Source of the DNA: Muricoccus harenae
GTDB lineage: Bacteria > Pseudomonadota > Alphaproteobacteria > Acetobacterales > Acetobacteraceae
Direction: 5' to 3'
DNA length: 64,000 nucleotides
Assembly: GCF_009848505.1 (NCBI RefSeq)
Contig: NZ_WWDL01000020.1
Coordinates: 41,145-105,144 of the forward strand
Notes under the pieces: model-generated
The model's database searches: none
What the model was told of the DNA's origin: nothing
The model's input: the letters and a program-made list of their open reading frames with translations, nothing else
Made by a program: the position numbers and the translations under genes
Shown here: positions 53,280-62,181 of the stretch, piece after piece
Numbering within the stretch: the first letter of the stretch is position 1
How the letters are laid out: each line of letters begins with the position of its first letter

Positions 53280-54497
53280 ATGGCGCGCCTGAGACAAGGT
53301 CTGATCCTTCTTCTCACGCTGCTTGTCGCGGCATGTGCCGAGCAAGCGCCGGTGGTCAGCGTGCCCGCCGCCACCGTGGCTGCCGCACCGGCGCCCCCTC
53401 CACTGCCCCCTGTGGTGCCTTTCGACCAAGCCGTGCTGAACGCGGGCAACGCGGTGTTCACGGCGGCTGGTTCCGGCAATCGGCGGCGCGCGGTGGTGAT
53501 CGACCCACTCGTGAACGGCGTCACCGGCGAGCAATCCGCCGGCACGAGGACATTGGCCGTGCGGCTCGAGGAACTGGCGCGGGAGCGCTACCCGCAATTC
53601 GATATCCAGCCGTTCAACGCAAGGACCGTCGCCGCCTCCCCGCTCGTGATGGTCGGCACCTTCACGCCGGTGAACGCGCAGAACCAGCCGACGGGAACGC
53701 GCGAGGCCTTCCGGTTCTGCCTGGTGCTCGCCGACCTGGGCACCGGCAGGACGGTGGCTAAGAGCGTGGCGCGCGCCGTGCCTGCCGGCGTGGACTCCAC
53801 CCCGACGCGCGTCTTCGCGGAAAGCCCGGCCTGGACCGAGGATGCGGGCATCAAGGCCTATATCGATACGTGCCAGGCGACGCGCGTGGGTGATCCGATC
53901 CCGGCCACCTACCTGAACGGCATCATCGCCGCCGCGACCATCAACCAGGCCATGGAAGCCTATGATGCCGAGCGCTACCGCGAGGCGCTGGAGCTTTACG
54001 GCACGGCCCGTTCCACGCCGGGCGGCGAGCAGCTGCGCGTCTATAACGGCCTCTATCTCACCCATGCGCGGCTCGGCCAGCGGGAGCAGGCCGAGACGGC
54101 CTTCGGGGATCTCGTCGACTATGGGCTGCGGAACAACCGGCTGGCGGTGAAGCTGCTGTTCCGCGATGCCTCCACTGCTTTCGTCGCCGAGCCGCGGATC
54201 AGCGGCGACTACCCGATGTGGCTGCACCAGATCGCCCGGCGCAGCGCGCGTTCGGATGCCTGCCTACAGGTCACCGGCCATACCAGCGCCTCCGGCTCGG
54301 CCGCGCTGAACGACCGGCTTTCGGTGCTGCGGGCGGAATATGTGAAGGGGCGGCTGGAGCAGGAGGCGCCGACGCTGCGCGGCCGCGTGCTGGCGACCGG
54401 CGTCGCCGGTAGCCAGCCGCTGGTGGGCACCGGGGCAGACAATGCGAGTGACGCGCTGGATCGCCGGGTCGAGTTCAAGGTCATTCCGGCATGCTGA
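53280..54497 (+). CDS. outer-membrane-type lipoprotein with OmpA-like C-terminal domain
   Basis: 405 residues from the ATG at 53280 (GGAGGGC upstream). Signal with lipobox LLVAAC, lipidated Cys19, then an Ala/Pro-rich stretch. The middle (residues 40-200) resembles a periplasmic assembly domain; 215-300 has two TPR-like helices (AMEAYDAERYREALELY). The C-terminal 90 residues are OmpA-like (VTGHTSASGS, RLSVLRAEYV, DALDRRVEFKV), although Ser replaces the Asp that usually binds diaminopimelate. First of three co-directional envelope genes; its stop overlaps the caspase-like gene by seven bases. Confidence 0.72.
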   Translation: MARLRQGLILLLTLLVAACAEQAPVVSVPAATVAAAPAPPPLPPVVPFDQAVLNAGNAVFTAAGSGNRRRAVVIDPLVNGVTGEQSAGTRTLAVRLEELARERYPQFDIQPFNARTVAASPLVMVGTFTPVNAQNQPTGTREAFRFCLVLADLGTGRTVAKSVARAVPAGVDSTPTRVFAESPAWTEDAGIKAYIDTCQATRVGDPIPATYLNGIIAAATINQAMEAYDAERYREALELYGTARSTPGGEQLRVYNGLYLTHARLGQREQAETAFGDLVDYGLRNNRLAVKLLFRDASTAFVAEPRISGDYPMWLHQIARRSARSDACLQVTGHTSASGSAALNDRLSVLRAEYVKGRLEQEAPTLRGRVLATGVAGSQPLVGTGADNASDALDRRVEFKVIPAC

Positions 54498-56197
54498 TGG
54501 CGCGAGCTGCCCTGTTGCTGCTTGCCCTGGTCCTCAGCCCGATCGCCGCCGCTGAGGCAGATACGCAGATCTCGGGACGGCGGGTGGCGCTGGTGATCGG
54601 CAATGGCGGATACCGCCATGTCGACCGGTTGGCGAATGCCACGAATGACGCGCGGCTGATCGCCGGTACGCTGCAGAAGCTGGGCTTCACCCTGGTGGGC
54701 AATGGCCCTCAGCTCGATCTGGACCGGGCACGCCTGTCGGAACAGGTGCAGCAATTCGGCCGTGCCCTGGCCGGCGCCGATGTGGGGCTTTTCTACTTCT
54801 CCGGCCACGGGCTGCAGGTGCGGGGCGTCAACTGGCTGGTGCCCGTGGATGCGAATCCGAGCCGCCCGCAGGACCTGGATTTCCAGATGGTCGATGCGGA
54901 CCTCGTGCTCCGGCAGATGGATGGCGCGGGGACGAAGCTGAACCTCGTGCTGCTGGACGCCTGCCGGAACAATCCCTTCACCATGCGCGGCCTGCGCTCG
55001 ATGCAGGGCGGGCTCGCGGAGATGCGGGCTCCTGAGGGAACGCTGATCTCCTACGCCACCCAGCCCGGCAATGTCGCCATGGACGGAACGGGAGCGAACA
55101 GCCCCTATACCGCGGCGCTGGCGGAGGGGATGCAGCAACCGGGGCTCGATATCTTCCGGATCTTCAACCGTGTGGGGCTGCAGGTGAAGCGCAGCACGGG
55201 CGGCAGCCAGCAGCCCTGGGTGTCCACCTCCCCGATCGACGGCGAATTCTACTTCGCCGGCGTGGCCTCCTCCCCACCGCAGATCGCGCGGCCGGTCCTT
55301 CCGGCGGAGCCCATTCCGGCGCCGCAGACCGCGAGGCCTTCCCTTCCAGCAGCACCCATCCTGACGCCGCAGATCGCAATGCCGGTCCCGCCGGCAGAGC
55401 CCATCCCGACGCCGCAGCCCGCCGCTTCCGCCATGCCTGCCACCCCGGCCGAACGGCTGCTCGCCATGGCACGGGGGCAGCGTTGTTCCCTGCTGGATGT
55501 GAAGGCGACCGGTCCGCAGGTTGATGTGGTGGGGCTGGCACCGGCCGGCGCGGATTGGGACGGCTTCCGGCAGATGGGGGCTACACGTGGCCTCCGGATC
55601 GGCACCAGCCGCGTCGAATTGCTGCCGCCCTTCGCCTGCGAGCCCATCGAGGTGCTCGGAGAATCTGTGCGGGCAACGCGAGACGCCACGGGCAACCTCA
55701 TGACGCTGTCGCCGCGCAAGGTCACGGCCGGCGGCACACTGACGGTGGCGCTGCAGGGTGCCGCAGGCCAGGCCATCGCCCTCGACCTCTTCGGGACCGA
55801 CGGTATGGTGCAGCATGTGCCGGTTCGCCCCGTGGCGACCGGCAACGGGAATGTCCGTGTCTCGATCCCGCAGCCCGGCGGATCGCCGCCGGGACCGCGC
55901 CTGCTGACAGCGCTGGTCAGCCCGACCCCGCTGGAGCTGGGCAACCGGCCTTCCGTGGAACCCGCCAGCAGCTACTTGGCGGCGCTGCGTCCGCTGCTTC
56001 AGGCGGAGCTGGCGGTGCGGACGGATGTGGCAACCTATGAATTGCGGGCGGCGGTGACGGCTGTTGCTGCGCCGGCCCGGCCCGCGGCAGTGAGCCCGGC
56101 CCGGTCCGCGCGCTGCGCGACCATCCTGGAGAAGGCGCAGCTCGGCGAGACGCTGTCGGATGCGGAGCGCGCCCGGCTGCGGGCGGAATGCCGCTAG
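54491..56197 (+). CDS. caspase-family (peptidase C14) protease with signal peptide
   Basis: 568 residues. Signal peptide (residues 1-21), then a p20-like caspase domain with RRVALVIGNGGYRHV, catalytic His106 in FYFSGHG and catalytic Cys158 in LLDACRNNPF, so the dyad is intact. A Pro-rich linker of near-repeats (PQIARPVLPAEPIPAPQ, and two variants) covers about residues 257-310, followed by a 250-residue C-terminal region of unknown fold with three cysteines. An ATG at 54497 (TGATG with the upstream stop) is an alternative start. Bacterial caspase homologues cleave after basic residues and act in stress or death pathways; this one is exported. Confidence 0.85.
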   Translation: MLMARAALLLLALVLSPIAAAEADTQISGRRVALVIGNGGYRHVDRLANATNDARLIAGTLQKLGFTLVGNGPQLDLDRARLSEQVQQFGRALAGADVGLFYFSGHGLQVRGVNWLVPVDANPSRPQDLDFQMVDADLVLRQMDGAGTKLNLVLLDACRNNPFTMRGLRSMQGGLAEMRAPEGTLISYATQPGNVAMDGTGANSPYTAALAEGMQQPGLDIFRIFNRVGLQVKRSTGGSQQPWVSTSPIDGEFYFAGVASSPPQIARPVLPAEPIPAPQTARPSLPAAPILTPQIAMPVPPAEPIPTPQPAASAMPATPAERLLAMARGQRCSLLDVKATGPQVDVVGLAPAGADWDGFRQMGATRGLRIGTSRVELLPPFACEPIEVLGESVRATRDATGNLMTLSPRKVTAGGTLTVALQGAAGQAIALDLFGTDGMVQHVPVRPVATGNGNVRVSIPQPGGSPPGPRLLTALVSPTPLELGNRPSVEPASSYLAALRPLLQAELAVRTDVATYELRAAVTAVAAPARPAAVSPARSARCATILEKAQLGETLSDAERARLRAECR

Positions 56198-56320
56198 GCC
56201 GGGTTCCCATCCGGCGTGAGGGCCCCGGGGCGCCTCTCCGCGGAGCGGGTCACCCGGCCAGATCACCGGGTGCATGCCCCCCGCAGGGCGACACCAGCCG
56301 CGGTGTCGCCTGCGACGAGG

Positions 56321-56357
56321 TTGTGACCAAGGATTTTGTGACCGCTCTCATGTCACA
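56321..56357 (+). promoter_or_regulatory. direct repeats TTGTGACC with an inverted GTCACA
   Basis: TTGTGACC occurs at 56321-56328 and 56336-56343 (15-base spacing), and GTCACA at 56352-56357 forms an inverted partner of the second copy. Located 56-92 bases upstream of the coiled-coil gene, in the position of a regulator site. A nine-base hairpin (GGCGACACC/GGTGTCGCC) lies just before at 56287-56310. Confidence 0.4.
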
Positions 56358-56412
56358 TCCCGGCAGCAAGCGGCCGGACATAGCTTGACCCGATCGAAGG
56401 AGACTGGGCGCA

Positions 56413-58038
56413 ATGATGCGTTCTGAAGGCTGGGACGAGGGGATCTTTCGAATGTTTTTTCCACCGCGCTGGCCCCGTCCGGCCCTGCTGGCCCTGTATC
56501 CTGCCCTGCTGGCACCCTTGGCGGGCTGTGGCCTGACCATCGAGCGGACCAGCCGCGTCGCCTCCATCGAGCAGTCCCTGCAGGAATCCCAATCGCGCAG
56601 CGGCATTCTCCAGCAACGCGTAGCCGAGCTCGAGGCGACGCTGGAGGCCGAGCGCCGCGCGGCAGGTGATCTGGCCGCCCTTGAGCAGCGCCTGGCGCAG
56701 GCCGGGGCGTCGCTCGCGGCATCCCAGCGCGCGCGGACCGTGGCAGACCAGCAGGCGCGCGGCCTGCGCGAGCGCGTCAGGGCGGAGGAACGCGGCTTGG
56801 CCGGGCTGCAATCCGAGGCCGGGCAGTTGCAGCAGCTGTCCGAACAGAGAAAGGGCACGCTCTCCGAGACGGAGCGCAGCCTTGCCAGCCTGCAGGAGCA
56901 GGCCGGGGCGGCGGAACGGCGGCTCGCCGGGCTCCGCGACCAGTCGGCGGCGCAGGATGGACGGCTGGCCGCGCTGGGCGAGCGCATTGCGGCCGAGGAG
57001 CGGCGTCTCGCCGGGCTCCGCGAGGCCGTGGCCACCGAGGAGCGCCGCCTCGCGGACCAGCGCCAGCAGGGCGCCGCGGAGGACCAGCGGCTCGCCGGCC
57101 TTCGCGCGACCATCGAACAGGCGCAGCGTTCCTTGAGCGAACGCCAGCAGGCCGGTGCGGAGGCCGAGCGGCGCCTTGCCAGCCTGCGCCAGGACACGGC
57201 CAATGCGGAGCGCGACCTCGCTTCGCGCCGTTCGTCCCTGGCCGAGGCGGAGAGCCGCCTGTCCCGCACGAATCAGGCGGCGGAGGAGGCCACCACGCGC
57301 GTCCGCGGGCTGGAGACGCGTTCGGCGGAGCTGACCGGTTCCACCGGTGCGGCCGAACGGCGGCTGGGCGAGCTGCGCGGCGCGCTGGCGACGGCCGAGG
57401 CAACGCTGGCCGAACGCCAGGCCTCGGTGACGCAGGCGCAGTCGGAACTCACGCGCCTCACCGCGGCGCGCGACGATGCCGCCAACACGCTGCGCGGCCT
57501 GGAAGCCCGCAGCGCGGAACTGCGGACCTCCGTCGGCAATGCCGAGCGCCGGCTCGCCGAGCTGCGTGACGGCGCTTCCGCCGAGGAACGCCGCCTCCAG
57601 ACGGCGCGTGCCCAGGCGCAGGCTGCCGAGGCGGATCTGGCGGCCCGGCGCGCGGCGTTGAGCGAGACCGAGGGTCGGCTCGCGGGTGCAAGCCGCGCGT
57701 CGGACGAGGCTGGTGGCCGCGTGCGGACCCTGGAAGCCCAGGCCCAGCAGATCTCCACGACGGTGGAGGATGCGCGGCAGGAACAGGCGCGGCTGCAGGA
57801 ACAGGCACAGAGCCTGCGCAACGAGGTGAGAGGCCTGGAGCAGCGCCGGCAGGAACTTGGCGGGCAGATTGCCGAGGCGCAGTCCCGGCTCGAGCAGCAA
57901 CGGCGGGAACTGTCTGAACTGGGAACGCAGCTTACGCGCGACCGGCAAAGCATTCAGCAACGGGTCGTCCCGACCTCCAGCACCAGCGCGGAGCAGCCTG
58001 CCTCCGGAAAGGTGCCGGAACCGGCGAGCAACCCGTGA
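56413..58038 (+). CDS. lipoprotein with very long coiled coil
   Basis: 541 residues. N-terminal hydrophobic segment ending in a lipobox, LAPLAGC, so a lipidated protein is likely; the ATG at 56452 would give a more standard 26-residue signal than the ATG at 56413, which has the better AGGAGA site. Residues about 45-510 are one long coiled coil with recurrent ERRLAGLR-type units of roughly 20-22 residues. Such proteins act as envelope spacers or scaffolds. Third gene after the OmpA-like lipoprotein and caspase-like protease. Confidence 0.75.
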   Translation: MMRSEGWDEGIFRMFFPPRWPRPALLALYPALLAPLAGCGLTIERTSRVASIEQSLQESQSRSGILQQRVAELEATLEAERRAAGDLAALEQRLAQAGASLAASQRARTVADQQARGLRERVRAEERGLAGLQSEAGQLQQLSEQRKGTLSETERSLASLQEQAGAAERRLAGLRDQSAAQDGRLAALGERIAAEERRLAGLREAVATEERRLADQRQQGAAEDQRLAGLRATIEQAQRSLSERQQAGAEAERRLASLRQDTANAERDLASRRSSLAEAESRLSRTNQAAEEATTRVRGLETRSAELTGSTGAAERRLGELRGALATAEATLAERQASVTQAQSELTRLTAARDDAANTLRGLEARSAELRTSVGNAERRLAELRDGASAEERRLQTARAQAQAAEADLAARRAALSETEGRLAGASRASDEAGGRVRTLEAQAQQISTTVEDARQEQARLQEQAQSLRNEVRGLEQRRQELGGQIAEAQSRLEQQRRELSELGTQLTRDRQSIQQRVVPTSSTSAEQPASGKVPEPASNP

Positions 58039-58049
58039 AGAATGGACGA

Positions 58050-58078
58050 CGCCCTCCCGCCGGCGTAGCGGGAGGGCG
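58050..58078. terminator. strong hairpin between convergent genes
   Basis: Perfect 11-base arms CGCCCTCCCGC and GCGGGAGGGCG with a seven-base loop, extended by outer arms GAATGGA and TCCATTC. It sits between the stops of the coiled-coil gene and the facing SARP-type gene and probably serves both as a bidirectional terminator. Confidence 0.65.
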
Positions 58079-58131
58079 CCAGATACTCCATTCTGTCCTT
58101 CATCATCCGCCACAGCTTCCCGGCGGGCGGG

Positions 58132-60183
58132 TCACCCCATGGGAACGCCGGCGAGGGCGAGGCCCTCGCCATAGCGATCGCGATCCTCGGTGCGCTTGAA
58201 CGGGTAGGTCCGCACGAATTCCCGGACCGTGAAGCCCGGCTCGCGGGTGAGGAGGCTCTGCAGGAAGGGCCGGGCTTCACGCCGCTGCCTTCTGTGGCCC
58301 ATCGCGGCGAGGAGCGCCTTGTAGCCGTTGATGAAGTCCGGTGCCATTTGCACGGCCCGCGTGCCGATCTCGACCGCCCCTTCATAATCACCCGAGAACA
58401 GCCGGGTCATCGTGAACATTGGCTCGAAGATCGGCGCATGCGGGTGATGCGGCACCAGGCTGCGGTACTTCATCAGCCGGCGCTGCGCCTCGGCGGGGTC
58501 GCCCAGGTAGCAATGCGTTGGCGCGCTCAGGGCCCACATGGATGCCTGGTTCGGATTCATCGCCAGGGAGCGGTCCAGGAAATGAACGGCCGAGCTGAAG
58601 TCCTTGTGCAGGAAAGCGCAGACATGGCCGTAGATGCCAAACCCCTCCGCATTGTCGGGGTCCAGCCGCATCGCCAGGATCGCCAGCCGCTCCGCTTCCT
58701 TCAGCTCGGCGATCGGATCGCGCGCCCAGCCCTGGCCGGCATGGAACACATGCCACTGCGCTGCCCAGGCAGCGGGAACGGCGTTTTCCGGCTCGGCCAC
58801 GACGGCCTCGGCCAGCAACTCGCCCGCCAGTTCAACGCGATCACGCCGCATGCTGTAGAGGAGAGGAATGGCCTTGAGGACGGCGGTGGTCGCATCCGTC
58901 CGGTTCCGCGTCGTGGGACGGCTGCCGGCAGCCGAAAGGATGGCGGGGTCCAGCCGCGCGACCAGCGCCTCGACGACATTGCCGTCCACGCCGCGCATGT
59001 CGACATGAAGGGGCACCCTGTCGCTCCAGACCGGCCGGATGACCTCCGACACGTCGAGGAGCGATGCCACGATGGTGCGGGACTCGATCCCGTCCCTGAT
59101 GGAGCCATCGATGAGGTAGTCGAGCCCCGGCGCGGCATTCGCGTCGCGGCCGTGCAGGTGCCGCTCCCGCTCCGCCAATGTCATCGGGGAGATGATGTCG
59201 AAGCGGCGGAAGCGGGCCAGTTCCAGCGCCACTTCCCGGGCATAGGCAAGCGCGACTTCGGCCGATTCCGGTCCGAGCCCCGCGGCGGTGAACGGTAACA
59301 CCCCGACTCGCAAAGGACGATCGGAGGGCGTCACGTCACACTCCCGCGGAGGCGCGGTGACGACCCGCAGCGACAAGCCCTGGCTCGCCCGGATACGCTG
59401 CGCTAGGTCGCGCGTGGCGGCAGAGGGCTCGACGTCGAGGCCGTTCCGCAGAGCGGCACGGCAGCGCTGATACTCCTGCAGCGCCCGTGTCCGGTCGCCA
59501 CCATCGGCCAGGAGTTGCATGAGGGAACGCCACGCACCTTCATGCGTGTCGTCGACGGCCAGAAGCCGGCGGGCGGCGCGGATCGCCGCTTCGGACGCGC
59601 CAGGATCGGCGAGGCATCGGTCGAGAGCGGCCTCCCGCAGGGCGCGAAGCTGGTCGGCGGCCCTCGTCCGCTCTGTGGCCAGCCACTCGTCCCAGGCTTC
59701 GCCGAGTCCCTCCAGGCCTTCCATCAGGATGAGTGGCGAGGCGTCCGCTGTTCCGTCGGACGCCCCGGCATCCGACATTTCGCTTTCGTCGAGACGAAAG
59801 AAGTCAACCTCGCACCGGCTCGCATCCAGCCGCAGGTCATCACGGCCCGCGACGAACTGCCCCGCCGGCGCATCCTTGAACCCCACCGCCAGAGCGGAGA
59901 CCGCCTTGCGAAGGCTCGCCCGCGCCTCGCCCTCGGCCGATCGCTCCCACAGCAAAGCGGCCAGCGCGCTCCGCTGCAGACTGCGGCCACGGGCGAGGGT
60001 GAGATAGGCGAGGAGCGCCTTGGCCCGCCGAGTCGGGAGCATTCGCTCCGAGCCATCGGCCGCCCACAGCCGGACCGGTCCCATGAGGGAGATGCGCACA
60101 CACGCCTCCGTGCCCGGCAGCCGGGTGTCGATCCCGCGGCAGCCGATAAGCCCGCCCAGGTGCTCTTCTGCCTGCATGCCCAT
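58132..60183 (-). CDS. SARP/BTAD-type transcriptional regulator with TPR C-terminus
   Basis: 683 residues. N-terminal OmpR-like winged helix (PTRRAKALLAYLTLARG, ALLWERSAEGEARASLRKAV), then the all-helical BTAD region (LEGLGEAWDEWLATERTRA, DDTHEGAWRSLMQLLADGGDR). A middle domain (VGVLPFTAAGLGPES; LDYLIDGSIRDG) resembles the TolB-N-like domain of CadC-type regulators, and TPR-like repeats fill the last 250 residues. No ATPase domain, unlike AfsR. It converges with the caspase/coiled-coil cluster and could be its regulator, but that is inference from position only. Confidence 0.82.
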   Translation of the reverse strand: MGMQAEEHLGGLIGCRGIDTRLPGTEACVRISLMGPVRLWAADGSERMLPTRRAKALLAYLTLARGRSLQRSALAALLWERSAEGEARASLRKAVSALAVGFKDAPAGQFVAGRDDLRLDASRCEVDFFRLDESEMSDAGASDGTADASPLILMEGLEGLGEAWDEWLATERTRAADQLRALREAALDRCLADPGASEAAIRAARRLLAVDDTHEGAWRSLMQLLADGGDRTRALQEYQRCRAALRNGLDVEPSAATRDLAQRIRASQGLSLRVVTAPPRECDVTPSDRPLRVGVLPFTAAGLGPESAEVALAYAREVALELARFRRFDIISPMTLAERERHLHGRDANAAPGLDYLIDGSIRDGIESRTIVASLLDVSEVIRPVWSDRVPLHVDMRGVDGNVVEALVARLDPAILSAAGSRPTTRNRTDATTAVLKAIPLLYSMRRDRVELAGELLAEAVVAEPENAVPAAWAAQWHVFHAGQGWARDPIAELKEAERLAILAMRLDPDNAEGFGIYGHVCAFLHKDFSSAVHFLDRSLAMNPNQASMWALSAPTHCYLGDPAEAQRRLMKYRSLVPHHPHAPIFEPMFTMTRLFSGDYEGAVEIGTRAVQMAPDFINGYKALLAAMGHRRQRREARPFLQSLLTREPGFTVREFVRTYPFKRTEDRDRYGEGLALAGVPMG

Positions 60184-60388
60184 CGATCCAGTCTCTTACG
60201 TCGGGCTAATATTCTTTCATGCCCGGTTAGGACCACGAGGGGAAGTGGAAAACCTTTGCGCTTCCGGGGAGAGACCCGCTAACCGCTTCTGTACTCGCCT
60301 GCGGCGAGCGGATGAGCGAGGATCGTCGTTGAGCAGCCCGCCCCTTAGCGCGCGGGTGAAATGCGATCGGGAGGGGACGGGATGCGTC

Positions 60389-60628
60389 GTGCTGAGTAAA
60401 GTCGAGCGCGATCGCCTCGTCCGGGCCTTCCGACTTGAGATCGAGCGCCGGATCTCTCTCGAACCCGACCCAATCAGCTACCTGCATGCCTGCCGGGACG
60501 AGTTCATCGAGTTGGCCGCCGCCCTGATGCACGACGGGGACGACAGGCGCACCGCCCGAATCTTCGCCTCTGAACTCAGCGAGGCTGCCGACGGCCTTGA
60601 GGCCTTGGTGCGCCGGAGCCGGTGCTGA
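60389..60628 (+). CDS. small hypothetical protein
   Basis: 79 residues from a GTG at 60389 preceded by GGGAGGGGACGGG. Charged, helical in appearance (KVERDRLVRAFRLEIERRI; ISYLHACRDEFIELAAALMH). No family recognised. The frame upstream of 60389 is open but lacks coding character. Convergent with the unknown gene at 60646-61674. Confidence 0.5.
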   Translation: MLSKVERDRLVRAFRLEIERRISLEPDPISYLHACRDEFIELAAALMHDGDDRRTARIFASELSEAADGLEALVRRSRC

Positions 60629-60645
60629 CCGACGCCGCTCGACCT

Positions 60646-61674
60646 TCAGCCCCAGAAGCTGCGCGGCCTTGTCGGCCGTGACATCGCCGCGGCCACGAGA
60701 GCCCCGGGCATCGTTCGTCCCGCGCCCGCATCGGGCCAGGCTACGGCCTGCTCGGCACGTTCCGCCCATGGGCGGGATCGGTCGCGACTCGAAGCTGTTT
60801 CCTGCCGACCGGAACTTGGGGGCGCCGGGCAGGCTGGCGGGGGAGCAAGGATGCGGGCAATTCCGAGAGCAGTCAGCGGCTGACCGCCGGGAAGCTTCAG
60901 CTCATCAATTCCATAGTCGGCGCGGGACGGGGGTGCCACCTCGAGGCGCAGAATCGAGTGGGACTCCGGATCCCGCCGCGTCACGCGAACGATCTCGCTG
61001 GTCAGGTCGGTGCCATCGCTTCGCAGAAGGCGCAGGTCGGCCAGCCGCAAGCCGGCCGGGCATTGCGCGCCGATCCGGGAATCCGCCTCCCCGGCATGGT
61101 CGGCCGGGCGGTTCCGGCTGGTCAGATGCACGGCGCCGCGCACGGTGTTCCAGGGATTGAGCGGGTTGTACGACCCGGCACGGAACATGACGGAGAAGTC
61201 GTCAGAGCCGGGTGCGTCGCGGCAGAAGACGTCAGACTTCCAGAACAGGTCATCCGGCGAGACCTCCGGCCTCGCGAGCACATCGCGATAGAGGGAGACC
61301 ACCGCGTCCGGCGCCTTTTCGGCGAGGGATGCCCAGTCCTCGAGCCGCTCGCAGGTGAAGGTGAGCCGGACGAGGCGGCCACCGGCACGCTGCCCGTGCC
61401 ATTCGCAGCCGGGTTCCTGCTGCCGAAAGTGGACGGGCAGGCGAATGAATTGGTCCCCCGCCCGCTCATAAAGGCAGCTGAGGCCCAGCGTCTCGGCCAA
61501 CAGCACGGCATGGTCCGGCGCAGGCGTGTCCAACTCCGCCAGCCGTTCGGAATGTGGGTTGGAACTGGAGGTGGCGACGACGGCCGCCATGCGAGCATCT
61601 CGCAGCGGGGCATGAGAAGCCACGCGCTCGCGCATCAGGCGCCTCGGTTTCCCGGGCCTGGAACGGCTTGCCAT
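60646..61674 (-). CDS. hypothetical protein
   Basis: 342 residues from the ATG at 61674 (AAGG nine bases upstream). Amino-acid use is protein-like over residues 30-290 (for example DDLFWKSDVFCRDAPGSDDF, SYNPLNPWNTVRGAVHLTSR, IVRVTRRDPESHSILRLEV), while the last 50 residues are Arg/Ala/Pro-rich. A long frame on the other strand is less convincing. No domain recognised, no signal peptide or membrane helix. Confidence 0.5.
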   Translation of the reverse strand: MASRSRPGKPRRLMRERVASHAPLRDARMAAVVATSSSNPHSERLAELDTPAPDHAVLLAETLGLSCLYERAGDQFIRLPVHFRQQEPGCEWHGQRAGGRLVRLTFTCERLEDWASLAEKAPDAVVSLYRDVLARPEVSPDDLFWKSDVFCRDAPGSDDFSVMFRAGSYNPLNPWNTVRGAVHLTSRNRPADHAGEADSRIGAQCPAGLRLADLRLLRSDGTDLTSEIVRVTRRDPESHSILRLEVAPPSRADYGIDELKLPGGQPLTALGIARILAPPPACPAPPSSGRQETASSRDRSRPWAERAEQAVAWPDAGAGRTMPGALVAAAMSRPTRPRSFWG

Positions 61675-61751
61675 GGGGCTGAACCTTATGAGTTCGTATG
61701 GACCACTTGCGGGGCGATGGCCCGTCTAGCGGGACAGCGCGCTTCCGAAGG

Positions 61752-61931
61752 TCAACTCTCGGCCCCCTGGGACCGGCCTTTTGCCGCCAGCGCGTCGCGC
61801 ACGGCATCCAGCAATTCGGCGGCGAGCAGCAGGCCGGTGCCTCTGGCATTGCCAGCCAGACGAATGATGGCAGCCTCTGCCGATGTGCGGCCGTCGAACG
61901 GCTCAGTTCCGGTACGGCCGTCTTGAGCCAT
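61752..61931 (-). CDS. small hypothetical protein
   Basis: 59 residues from the ATG at 61931, preceded by GAGGACAGGACG; ATG codons at 61952 and 61970 are possible. A short amphipathic segment (GTGLLLAAELLDAVRDALAAK) follows a Gly/Thr/Arg-rich start. No family recognised. Confidence 0.4.
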   Translation of the reverse strand: MAQDGRTGTEPFDGRTSAEAAIIRLAGNARGTGLLLAAELLDAVRDALAAKGRSQGAES

Positions 61932-62181
61932 CGTCCTGTCCTCGTCTGCCATTCCGCTGGAGCCGTCCATGCGGTCATCATGCTTCCGTTGGCATGGTTC
62001 CGTCGTTGTAACCGACGACCATGGGGAAGCAGCGCCGGGCCTGTCCGGCCCACCCCGTCAACTCAGAGGCTTTGGTGTCACTCAACTCAGCCTGCCATGC
62101 TGGTTCCTTGCGGTGAGCAAGGCGGCAGAGTCTCCGCTCGGTGCAGGTGCGAAACGCGCCCGCCCGACCTCTGGCAGAAGG

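Noticed and set aside
54209..56275. 688-residue minus-strand open frame opposite the caspase-like gene
   Set aside because: Arg/His/Gly-rich shadow; the plus strand carries an intact catalytic dyad, signal peptide and ribosome binding context.
56520..57960. CRISPR-like periodic repeats
   Set aside because: The periodicity is codon-based and belongs to the coiled-coil heptads; there are no unique spacers between identical repeats. No CRISPR array was seen anywhere in the window.
56353..58113. 586-residue minus-strand open frame opposite the coiled-coil gene
   Set aside because: Composition mirrors the repeats of the coiled-coil gene in reverse; no independent motif or ribosome binding site.
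60958..61926. 322-residue plus-strand open frame overlapping the hypothetical gene at 60646-61674
   Set aside because: Gly/Ala/Arg-rich and motif-free; the minus-strand frame has the more protein-like composition and a ribosome binding site.
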